DNA of 40,000 nt from Halisarca cf. caerulea. Lineage: Eukaryota; Porifera; Demospongiae; Chondrillida; Halisarcidae. The number at the start of each line of letters is the position of its first letter. Position 1 is the first letter of the stretch. A program made the translations under genes and the position numbers. The stretch spans positions 803,301 to 843,300 of the forward strand of contig CAUJGJ010000005.1 of the NCBI GenBank assembly GCA_963170055.1. The letters are read 5' to 3'. Of the stretch, positions 23,901 to 31,438 are shown piece after piece. Below the pieces are notes generated by a model. It saw only the letters and a program-made list of their open reading frames with translations. It was not told where the DNA came from and searched no databases.

Positions 23901-26900
23901 TGTTAGGCTGAAAAATTTGGATGATGAAATATTGAAGAGCATGAAGAAATTTTAGAAAATGGCCATTTCATCGAATAATAGAGATATTTTCAACACAAAA
24001 CTATGGTTGACGAAGTTGTGGAGTGCCAAATTTTAAGATAATATACGGTTTAGATATTGCAATTATTTCAGTGCTGTTTAATTTAACAATTAAGTATTAA
24101 CTCCACCTATATTCCTATTTGGCTTTTTTCCATGCATGGCTATTTCTTTGTCATTATAATTTACAGTAACTGGTATCTACTCTTCAGAAACTGAATTATG
24201 TGCTGCTACACCTACACTTGTACTTGTTACTTCTATCTTGGTTTAAGCATAGATACTAGAAGGCAGGGATTGGAAACACGCGAGGTCATAGGCTGGTCGA
24301 TGAGGGTTTTGCTTATAATCATATTCACGATGTCTGATGTCATCAACCTCAGCCCTGAAATCTGTCCAGTGGTTGATTTTTGAGCAACTTAGCCCTTAGT
24401 TTACGAGAGAATACAACATAATCCGGAAAATCTGGCCATGTGTTGCTCTTCAGCGTGATCTTAGCTTTCAGATGCCAGCAGTCTCGAACAAATCGGTGCA
24501 GCGCACGCAAAGTTAGCGAGGCGACCAGCAATGGACTGAAAAACGTGTTTTTTGTGTTTTTTCCGTACATTTAGCCAACTATTTCCCGTCCGGCAGGATT
24601 GTAAGAGAAAAAACTAGATGTCTTGCGCTGCAAATCGATGAGAGCTTCATTTTGAACTATTTTCATCGATCCACATCAATCACTGACTGAGAAACTGAGG
24701 TGACCACATTTTTCGCTTGGCTTGTACTTGTACACTTTCACTAGTATTTTGCTGTATTGACAGCTAAGCTCTATTTCTTGAGGTTGCAGAGACACCTGTA
24801 CTAGGCGTGGTGTTTTCGAGAGCTCAACATTGGTTGATTTCGAAGCCGCTTTATATGCTATAATACTTTATATTTATGCCTTCGAGTACGCGTTTCTTCT
24901 TCAACGGTCAACCAGCCTGTGGTCACAGGGGCTTGTGGGTGCGCATAATTTATACATACACCTACGTGATATAACCTGTATGAAATGCGAGAACACCAAC
25001 ATAATGTCAATATGTTTGTTATGTAGAGAGTAGTAAGTTCATGTGAACATTACCCATATTGCAGAAGGCAAAAATGGGAGTTAATTTTAGTGCCTTCGAA
25101 GCGTTGTCCATTTTGTGCTATGTCTGATTTTGGACATAACTCACCTACGTCAGACTATACTTATGCACAGAGAATCAGGCGCCCAATCAGATTGCAGATC
25201 GTATGGTCAATGCATTTTAGCATGTGCAATATTTTGCTCTTGCACAGGCTCATTATAGCGCTTTTCAACTGGGGAAGAAAATGGCCGCCGATCGAGATGG
25301 TAATATATACATCGAATTTTACAGCTCAAACAACAATGTACGTCGATTTTTACAACTGTTTAGTGTTTATTGAAACAATAAATTACAAAACAGGCCCATG
25401 TGTCATACGCAGAAGTATAAATATGATTTTGAAAAAGGTACACTTTTTCTCTAAACATCGATTTGGGGACGTGTAGACGGCCTCCCAAAGAGATGAAACT
25501 GGCATGAGATGAAAGAGTAAAGTTCATTTAGGATATGGATGCTGAGCGGAGAACATATAACTCCAACTGAAATAGTTATAACGAAAAATGTACTTTTAGC
25601 GGGTAAAAATGGCTAAAAATGACAATTAAAATGGTAATATCTTGGGCTAACCTGCTTATATAATCCCCGCTCAGCGAAAACAAGTAGACAAAAGTATTTT
25701 AAATCGTTGGATTCTTTTGTTGTTCAAAAGAAGTCCCGGGTACACGTCCCCAAAACACGATATATTTGCAGGACGGTTCCAATCCGCCATTTTAGGATGA
25801 CGTAAGGTGCGCGTCATCAGTATTGGGCATTTAAATTCATATGGTACATTGGAAATAAGTGCCCTACCATGTTACCGACTACGTGAACAATCGATCTGGT
25901 CGGCAATTTATTGTGCGGAAAGTTCTATTTTTCATTAAATGGTTCCAACAAGTATCGGTGAGTTCTTATGCATATATTCTTGTCATTGATAGTCATATCT
26001 GCGGCAAAAGTGGCATACTTGTCGACTAAGACGCAGAGACAGTGGCACTAGCTTGCGTGCGAAATCAATCGATTAGTACAAAGTCAGAAAGTAGACTGAG
26101 CCTGCTAACATTTTGCCGATTTTAGCTAGTGTTTCATTCGTGATCTAAGATATCGTGCAGTTACCTGTCACAGCACTTTCTTACATTGATTCGGCATTCT
26201 GCAACGATCATTCGAGGTGGGAAGGTCAATATCGGCGGTACCTGGCCCTTTTTGACGGTACTAGTGTAGCTTGAACATTGCGACTAAACATTGATGTGCT
26301 TATATAAATACCTAAACAAAACTTATTAAGGCACAAAACGGTTTTTTGCCTTTTCAAAGTTGATAAGATTCGAAAGATTCTGCTACCGCTAAACCACTGT
26401 AAGCGCCCGCTACTGATGACGTATTACAACGTTTACCTTCTGTTGGTAATGACGTATAGGTAAAATGTGACAAATTCCACAAATTCCATAACTTTGTCGC
26501 CTGTAATCCCCAACTTCCAAAAAGCGCTATAATGCCCCTGTGTGATTTGCTTCAGGCAATTCAAAGCTGATTCAAGCGTCGTGGACTTTTATGACCTTTT
26601 GAGCATCACGCAGGTGTTACAGAGGTCCTCAACAATAGCCACGCTAATGGGCGAATTCAGTAGTCTTTTGTTCTTCTGCACAGTGTCTAGTAAGCACAGC
26701 CAGCCATCAGTGAGCCTCAATATTGAAAACTACGGAGATACTGCCAAATGTTTCAAATTGAGGAAATTTATATCATCAATGAAGCCATAATACCAATGAT
26801 TACCTTAGATACGCTCAAGTGTGCCGAAGGATTTCAGTTTACCTTGCGATAAAAGGCCATGATTACGAAGGAAACTACAGTCAAACACCCGCCGACTAAG

Positions 26901-27610
26901 GGTATACGCTTGAATGCGCCGAAGGATTTCATTTGCCTTACGATAACTGAAATAGCTCCTGTTTTGCTGTGCACACAAATACATATTTAGGCGTTCCGTC
27001 TAATTATGTCATCGATAACCCCGCCCCATGGAACAGAAATTGGTACGTCCCACACCAAACCCTTTCTTGCCCGCCTGGTGATGTCAGCCCCGAAAACGGC
27101 CGAGCGAGATTGCATGGGTCGGCTACGCCAGACCAACGCTATGATAAGTCTAGGGGTTAGAGTATAGATACTCAGAGTATCTATACTCCCACTAAAATAC
27201 TAGAATTATAAAGTATTTGGAACCAATACGTCTAGGAATACATACACAACTATGTAACCTAAATGCAGACATGAAACTCATCAACGTACCTCTTTATTCA
27301 ATTTTTTGGTCCAGTGCCCATAGCCACTATCGCTCAAAATTCTACAAAAGGCTTTGTACGCACCATTTGTTTTTGTGAGTAAAAGGGCGACCACAGCACG
27401 AACTTTCTCTACGTTACCCATTTCTTTCGACTGATCAAAGATAGATTTCCATTCAACTTCCTCTAGAAAACCACCCGCAGCAATGTCAAATTTGCTTTGC
27501 ATCGAACTCAATGACAATTTGATTTCCAAGGTGGGGAGCAATGCTCTTAGACTTCTTCTGCGATTTTCCTCTAAGGGATCATCGTCAGGGGGTTCCGGTG
27601 TATCCAACAT
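16802..27610 (-). CDS. Tail-anchored TKL kinase gene 1, probable CARD N-terminus
   Basis: Proposed exons (minus strand) are 27610-27290 (CARD), 18829-17936 (kinase) and 16963-16802 (membrane tail), all phase 0, for a 458-residue product. The kinase-to-tail join is strongly supported by the paralogue at 31340-34480, which has the same arrangement and a similar tail. The CARD-to-kinase join is an inference: same strand, matching phase, a CARD exon that needs a 3' partner, and a kinase exon with an acceptor that needs a 5' partner. They are separated by 8.5 kb filled with MITEs. If correct, the protein would sit in a membrane by its C-terminus with CARD and kinase facing the cytosol, suiting CARD-assembly signalling as in RIPK2 or MAVS. 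A separate first exon for the kinase is the main alternative. Confidence 0.6.
17051..17825. mobile_element. MITE family B, copy 2, in kinase 1 intron
   Basis: Collinear with the copy at 12593-14160 but without the LINE. It starts CACAGGGTGTTTATAACCGC and ends at a CA microsatellite. It occupies most of the 972-nt intron between the kinase and tail exons. No coding capacity. Confidence 0.8.
17826..17922. repeat. (CA)n microsatellite
   Basis: About 97 bp of CA repeat at the start of the kinase 1 last intron, 13 bp downstream (in gene orientation) of the GTGAGT donor. Confidence 0.95.
17936..18829 (-). CDS. Kinase-domain exon, TKL-type Ser/Thr kinase 1
   Basis: 298 codons between the acceptor TTATTTTAG and the donor GTGAGT. 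All catalytic elements are present (exon residue numbers): glycine loop GSGNFSEV at 29-36, Lys49 in AVKLF, helix-C Glu66, HRDLKAAN at 146-153, DFG at 166-168, then APE and DVFSYG. HRDLKxxN rather than HRDLAARN indicates Ser/Thr specificity, and overall form fits the tyrosine-kinase-like group. The kinase domain ends with an ECLNDDPKKRPTF block. About 20 residues follow the domain before the donor. It is complete, with no frameshifts, and should be active. It is roughly half identical to the exon at 32663-31752. A longer frame seen downstream is intron read-through into GT repeat. Confidence 0.93.
18830..19677. other. Intron / 5' side of kinase 1, nothing recognised
   Basis: Unique-looking AT-rich sequence upstream of the kinase exon. 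I searched the minus strand for a phase-0 exon with a donor and found none convincing. Confidence 0.4.
19678..19810. mobile_element. 133 bp MITE
   Basis: Inverted ends of about 33 bp: TTCACTGTGGGGCAACTCAA at the left and its near-perfect reverse complement (TTGCCCCACAGTGAA) at the right. No coding capacity; short frames across it are artefacts. Confidence 0.85.
19838..20227. mobile_element. 390 bp TIR element rich in ACGT
   Basis: The left end AGAGAATTTAGCATAACGTT pairs with the right end (AACGTTTTACGTAGTGCTAAACCTCTCT) over about 60 imperfect bp. It is unusually rich in ACGT and AACGTT words. No protein is supported. Confidence 0.65.
20228..20596. other. Gap between MITEs; a possible leader exon noted
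   Basis: On the minus strand an ATG in AAAATGGCTGTCTTAAAG (near 20472) opens 16 codons to a GTGAGG donor, but in a phase that does not fit the kinase exon. Otherwise nothing is recognised. Confidence 0.3.
20597..21653. mobile_element. TIR element of about 1.06 kb
   Basis: The left end AGGGCATTTATGGTAGGGATC recurs inverted at 21620-21653 (GATCCCTACCATATATCCGCCCT). Inner parts of both arms share GTATTAC / GTAATAC words. A 110-codon minus-strand frame (21391-21059) starts without ATG and is not recognisable, so I treat the element as non-autonomous. Confidence 0.6.
21654..25242. other. 3.6 kb without recognised genes
   Basis: Intron or intergenic sequence between kinase 1 and the CARD exon. 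Frames of 60-85 codons occur (for example 22010-22258 +, 22558-22301 -, 24570-24349 -), but none has splice signals, domain motifs or composition that I can defend. No tRNA or RNA gene seen. Confidence 0.4.
25243..26542 (+). mobile_element. TIR element family C, copy 2
   Basis: Left end CACAGGCTCATTATAGCGCT; right end, read inverted, CACAGGGGCATTATAGCGCT. 1300 bp and in the opposite orientation to the copy at 14282. Inside it, GATTTGGGGACGTGTA (near 25459) and TACACGTCCCCAAAAC (near 25741) form a second inverted pair, either a nested MITE or subterminal repeats. A 128-codon frame (25090-25476) crosses its left boundary and is not a gene. Confidence 0.78.
26543..27075. other. Gap; one unassigned plus-strand frame
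   Basis: After a TTGCTTCAG at 26555 an 81-codon plus-strand frame runs to TAA near 26790 (contains SSVVDFYDLLSITQVLQ). It could be a terminal exon but has no partner and no known motif. Direct repeats follow at 26809. Confidence 0.25.
26809..26949. repeat. Two 46-bp direct repeats, period 95 bp
   Basis: ATACGCTCAAGTGTGCCGAAGG at 26809 and ATACGCTTGAATGCGCCGAAGG at 26904, each continuing with GATTTCA and a CGATAA end. Confidence 0.8.
27076..27130 (+). repeat. Left arm of inverted repeat around the CARD exon
   Basis: A 55-bp segment (core CCCCGAAAACGGCCGAGCG and GGGTCGGCTACGCCA) that matches the reverse complement of 28093-28145 at about 80%. Together the arms bracket the CARD exon. Confidence 0.75.
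27160..27188. repeat. Perfect 14-bp hairpin
   Basis: GAGTATAGATACTC, one base, then GAGTATCTATACTC. It is followed by no T-run, so it is not a terminator. Confidence 0.85.
27290..27610 (-). CDS. First coding exon: CARD domain
   Basis: 107 codons from ATG at 27610 to the donor GTACGT at 27289, ending in phase 0. In-frame TAG and TGA lie just upstream of the ATG, so this start is secure. After an acidic, Pro-rich leader of about 18 residues, residues 20-105 have the CARD layout: a first helix (LRALLPTLEIKLSL), a loop with GGFLEEVEWKSIF, the signature NVEKVRAVVALLLTKTNGAY, then KAFCRIL and a closing helix ending WTKKL. CARDs mediate homotypic assembly in innate immune and death signalling. It is an orphan exon unless joined to a downstream partner; kinase 1 is the nearest phase-compatible candidate on this strand. 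A related death-fold is possible but less likely. Confidence 0.72.
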
Positions 27611-28092
27611 CGTTCACTAACCGTTCAGTTCAGAGGAGAGCCCGACCACCGACAAATCGCTAGTATGCAAGTTCCAACCTTCGTGACGGAGAAACCCTAC
27701 AATCAACCTGAGAGGCGTGGCTCATTTCTCTAATAAACCCGTAGTAATAACTAGATGTATATATGCCAAGCATAGTATATGGAGTACGGTAGTACTCCAT
27801 ACGTAGGATTGACACGGAAAAACATGGCCGCCATACATTAGCGAAAATTTGTTTTCGCCAAAAACTAACAGTATGGTGACTCCATAGTTTTCAAAAGTAG
27901 ATTTTGGTGCATTTTGACACACCAGCTTATTGTACTAGTCTGGCCTGCTCGACCGTCCCTGCAAGCGCCCGACTTGTGACTTGCAACTGAGACCGGCTGA
28001 TGTCAGGTGCTAAGTTTGAAATCAAAAGGAAGTTAAAGGATCCATTAGAGGAAGGTATCACCAAAGATGCATGGTATATGCTTGAAGTAGTA
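27611..28092 (-). promoter_or_regulatory. Upstream region of the CARD exon
   Basis: Holds the presumed 5' UTR and promoter. A 10-bp perfect hairpin, TATGGAGTAC-ggta-GTACTCCATA, lies at 27778-27801. No TATA box position can be assigned. Confidence 0.35.
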
Positions 28093-28145
28093 TGGCGTAG
28101 CCGACCCTATCCACGCTTGGCCATTTTCGGGGACTGACGTCACCG
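28093..28145 (-). repeat. Right arm of inverted repeat, contains CRE palindrome
   Basis: Reverse-complement match to 27076-27130. It includes a perfect TGACGTCA (28135-28142), the consensus CREB/ATF site; the left arm has TGATGTCA at the equivalent place. Confidence 0.7.
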
Positions 28146-28515
28146 GGCCACTGAGACTATGCTGAAAGCCGGAGAGGCCGGCGGGGTTCCTAGGGAAGAG
28201 CATTTTTGCAAGAAATGTCCCTCTGGTGACCTTGAAGATGTCGAGCATTGGCTACTCCACTGTGATGCATGCATGGCAAGCCAGCAGAGTGATCCTTTTT
28301 GAAAAGCTCAGTGCAATTGCAAATCCGCCTCCGGCAGTCTGAATGATTTTGTATGTATAGATGATGGCTTGCTGCAGTGATCTTCAAGTGGACATTACCT
28401 GCAAGATCCCATCAATTATGAAGGCAATCATGTGTATGTGGACAGACCGATTTTGTGTTTAGTAGTGCTTCATTGCATGGTCTTGTGACATGGTGCCATT
28501 AAAAAATAATATATA
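28146..28515. other. Gap, nothing recognised
   Basis: Unique-looking sequence between the CARD upstream region and a pogo-like MITE. Short minus-strand frames have no features. Confidence 0.35.
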
Positions 28516-28690
28516 CAGTGGAACCTCTCTATAACAAACACTTCAGGAACTGAAAAGCAGTTCATTATATTGAGGTTTCCACTATACAAAGGTTATTTTA
28601 TACTCAAAACAATCCATCCACACCAACACCAGGAGTCTGTTATAGAGAGTTTTTTACTATTAGAGTAGTTTGTTATAAGAGGTTCCACTG
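28516..28690. mobile_element. 175 bp pogo/Tc1-type MITE
   Basis: Inverted ends CAGTGGAACCTCTCTATAAC and (reversed) CAGTGGAACCTCTTATAAC, flanked by TA on both sides (28514-28515, 28691-28692). Ends of this CAGTGGAACCTC type are typical of Tigger/pogo relatives in invertebrates. No coding capacity. Confidence 0.88.
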
Positions 28691-28784
28691 TACCATGCAT
28701 GCAAATGCATGGCATACTGATACCATTAGAGCACGGCCAATAATACAATAGCTTCACAACATTGCATGCCATCCATGCAGGCAG

Positions 28785-28844
28785 ATGTTATATGTGGATG
28801 ACTTAGCAGCAGGATCAACCCTTACCAACCTCAAGTCTGAGTAG
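28785..28844 (+). pseudogene. BEL/Pao-like RT fragment (YVDD)
   Basis: A 19-codon frame, MLYVDDLAAGSTLTNLKSE, ending at TAG. The LYVDDL core is the catalytic box of LTR-retrotransposon reverse transcriptases, and the Leu-rich spacing after it resembles BEL/Pao. It is a very short relic, and chance similarity cannot be excluded. Confidence 0.4.
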
Positions 28845-28868
28845 GAGGATTAATTAATATTACTTGTA

Positions 28869-28932
28869 ATGGGCGCCTGGAATAATAGCCAATAGCTAAA
28901 GGCTACCCAGTCCAAATACTGATACCTGATAG
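28869..28932 (+). mobile_element. LINE 3' end fragment
   Basis: GGGCGCCTGGAATAATAGCC followed by CCCAGTCCAAATA and CTGATACCTGATA. It aligns with the 3' UTR and tandem tail of the LINE at 12782-13607. It is a severely truncated copy. Confidence 0.7.
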
Positions 28933-29112
28933 ACTTAGTATGAAAACGTCACATACACATGCATGACCATCACCTAGCAGGACATTTTACCACTAATGGA
29001 CAACCTATTTGCAGCCCACATTGCAAACAAAAAGTCACTATCCTGCCAAACGAAAGTCAAATTCACACAAAAACAAAAATGTACGGAGAAGTAAGGGCTA
29101 GCAGCTATGTGT

Positions 29113-29150
29113 ACTGGGTGTTGGTTAGTATTAAGTAACCAACACCCAGT
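29113..29150. repeat. Perfect 15-bp hairpin
   Basis: ACTGGGTGTTGGTTA, an 8-nt spacer, then its exact reverse complement. The stem is extended imperfectly by AGCTA/TAGCT on the outside. Transcribed, it would form a stable stem-loop; short for a miRNA precursor. Confidence 0.88.
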
Positions 29151-29391
29151 GTAGCTAAAACTGATTGGATCAGATTTACTGTACTTAACCATATAAATAA
29201 TGATGAAAAATGGCAACTACAGCCCATGAGAAATCTGAGTCAAAAATGAGGTCAACAACACGTTGCAGTTGTCAACGTCATACACACATGATTGTCACGT
29301 TAGACATAATACATGGAGACAAATTTATAAAAGATGTCTGCCCTATTCATAGTCTCCAATATAGAAGTTAAGAACTCTATCAAACTGAACA
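29151..29391. other. Gap; possible body of a retrocopy
   Basis: Non-coding sequence that leads into AATAAA plus a poly(A) tract; it may be the 3' UTR of a reverse-transcribed mRNA. No frame is recognisable. Confidence 0.35.
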
Positions 29392-29418
29392 ATAAATTTC
29401 AAAAAAAAAAAAAAAAAA
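29392..29418 (+). mobile_element. AATAAA plus A18 tract (retrocopy tail)
   Basis: AATAAA at 29392-29397, three bases, then 18 A residues starting at 29401. A polyadenylation signal directly joined to genomic poly(A) suggests the 3' end of a retroposed transcript. No target duplication was found. Confidence 0.5.
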
Positions 29419-29798
29419 CTGTCTCGAGGTAGAGTCAAAATCTGTCATGTAACAATCTATGTAGCCTTCCACCTCGGAGTAAATAGCTGTCAGAATGCAA
29501 AATGTGATATTCTTCACCCTTGAATTTAAGAATGCACTTACTGATTACGGAAAGAATATTTCGCCTGGATTCCAAGAGCACATGTGTCACTCCATACCAC
29601 TATAGCTACTGACAATTGGAGTATTCAGGCTGTGCCTTCCAACCTATTTGCATAGTGTTTGAAGTGACTGATTTTGGGCCTAAATTCTACTTTTTGGCCC
29701 AAAAAACTGATCAAATATGTGGCACTAAGGCACCAGTGAAAACAGTCAACTCACAGTCGTACTTATATAGTGAAATTATAACAAATTCCCCTATATAA

Positions 29799-30109
29799 TA
29801 GCAATAACCTCTCTATAACAGACTAATTTTAATTAGTGGCCCGGGACCAGATACTGGATTGTTGTTTGTTTTTCTGTGTTCTAAGGTTGAGTTAATTCCT
29901 ATCCGCCATTAACATGACCATTATAGTGTATAGCCTGCTATAGTAAACACCGGCCCTTATAGTAAACATTTGCACTGGTCCTAATGGTGTTTGTTGTAAC
30001 TAAGTTGGTCTATAGATTGCTATACATGTACACTGACAAAAATAGTGAAAACGCTTATAACAAACTGTTCTTCAGTTCCCAGTGTCTGTTATAGGGAGGT
30101 CCCATTGTA
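29799..30109. mobile_element. Diverged pogo-type MITE
   Basis: Left end AATAACCTCTCTATAACAGAC; right end GTCTGTTATAGGGAGGTCCCATTGTA. It is related to the 28516 element but longer (about 310 bp) and decayed, with internal TTATAGTAAACA repeats. Confidence 0.65.
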
Positions 30110-30123
30110 AACTTGTTTCATGC

Positions 30124-30152
30124 TTCAGTATCCATGCTGTATGGATACTGAA
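30124..30152. repeat. Perfect 12-bp hairpin
   Basis: TTCAGTATCCAT, five bases, ATGGATACTGAA. Confidence 0.85.
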
Positions 30153-30235
30153 CCAAAGTTTAACTATAGTATATTATATAGACATTGTCATGTTTAAGAG
30201 ATATAAATTAAAGTTGTACATGTGTCTCCAATAAG

Positions 30236-30330
30236 TTCTTGGTGTCCATAATAATAGCCACTGGCTAATGGTAAGTTCCCATGCCAGGAAAAGGAAACTT
30301 TTATGCATGCACCTGATACCTGAATATAAA
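30236..30330 (+). mobile_element. LINE 3' end fragment
   Basis: TTGGTGTCCATAATAATAGCC through CACCTGATACCTGA matches the 3' UTR and tail of the LINE at 12782 with a short extra block in the middle. It is in the same orientation as the other two copies. Confidence 0.65.
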
Positions 30331-30338
30331 TAAACATA

Positions 30339-30556
30339 CAGTAAAACCTGTCTATATATTATAATGACCATTCAAGGGACCAAGTAATTGTGGTCTCTGT
30401 AGACAGGGGTTCTTGTATGGAGGTGCTTTAGTAGATATCACTGAAGTGGACAATGAGTCAGCCTATACTGTGGTCTGTATACGTCTCTACTGTGGTCTCT
30501 AAACAGGTAGGTGGCATGGTCTTTCTATGCGAGTGGTCTTTAAGACAGGTGTACTG
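30339..30556. mobile_element. 218 bp TA-flanked MITE
   Basis: Ends CAGTAAAACCTGTCTATA and (reversed) CAGTACACCTGTCTTAAAG; TA at 30337-30338 and 30557-30558. Several internal GTGGTCT repeats. No coding capacity. Confidence 0.82.
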
Positions 30557-31339
30557 TATTATTATATATATATAGCCAACACCGGCTATTGCAAGGCCTA
30601 GCCATATATGCATAGACATTGTAATTGTGCATGTTCTCCATTAAATTTATGTTGGTATTGCATAATAATATTATGCCTGGCTGTATATACATGTAGAGCT
30701 GAGCAATTAATGCAGCTTTAATACTATAATAATTATATAAGCTGTCTTCAAATATCCCTATACCGCTACGAATCAAGACCATGCAGATCGTTGCATGCAG
30801 GATGGTGCATATAAAATAGCTTTGACCATGGTGTAAACATGTATAATCAATGCTATATGTTGACCACTGACCTCAATAGAAGAGCCTGCAGGATACATGG
30901 ATATACCGCAATCAATGGGCACATGCATGGTTGAATATACAAAAATTTGGAACGGTTGCCACTATAATATACATGCAACCTCAATGTTGCATAACACATG
31001 CATATTATTTTGTACTGTGTACAAATAATATAATAATGATTGTACATATGTAAAAAGTAGTCATCTCACAATACTTGATATACATTTGCATTTATTTTGC
31101 CTGCAGTTTTTGACATGAATGCGATTAGCAAATTGTGTAACACTTTACACTATGCTAAAGCTCCATATTGTATTGTCTGGCAGTGAATGCATTGGCTGAG
31201 TGTATTCCAGAGTGTTTATATGGTTTCAATATCATTGTAATACTGATCATGAATCCATGACATCTGCAGCTGAATAATCATGCACATATAAACTTACACG
31301 TTATGGTACAGCATACACTCTAAGACTAGAATGAGGATG
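30557..31339. other. 3' flank of kinase gene 2
   Basis: AT-rich, no exon seen. On the minus strand AATAAA occurs at 31096-31091, about 245 nt after the kinase 2 stop, a plausible polyadenylation signal. Confidence 0.45.
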
Positions 31340-31438
31340 TTATAATACTGTAACTGAAAGTATGCAAATAAAACAAACCAAAATTGCCAGCAGCCACTGG
31401 TAGTACTCAGGAAATTTCAATCTAATAAATGATCCTTC
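31340..31438 (-). CDS. Final exon: C-terminal transmembrane tail of kinase 2
   Basis: Too short for ORF calling. Acceptor TTACTTTTACAG, 32 codons in phase 0, TAA at 31342-31340. It encodes a short polar or aromatic lead (EGSFIRLKFPEYY) and then QWLLAILVCFICILSVTVL to the stop. The Q-W-x-x-A-I-L core matches the kinase 1 tail, which argues strongly that both are real coding exons. Confidence 0.83.
   Translation of the reverse strand, partial: EGSFIRLKFPEYYQWLLAILVCFICILSVTVL

Noticed and set aside
25090..25476. 128-codon plus-strand frame
   Set aside because: Crosses the left TIR boundary of family C copy 2, so it cannot be an ancestral gene.
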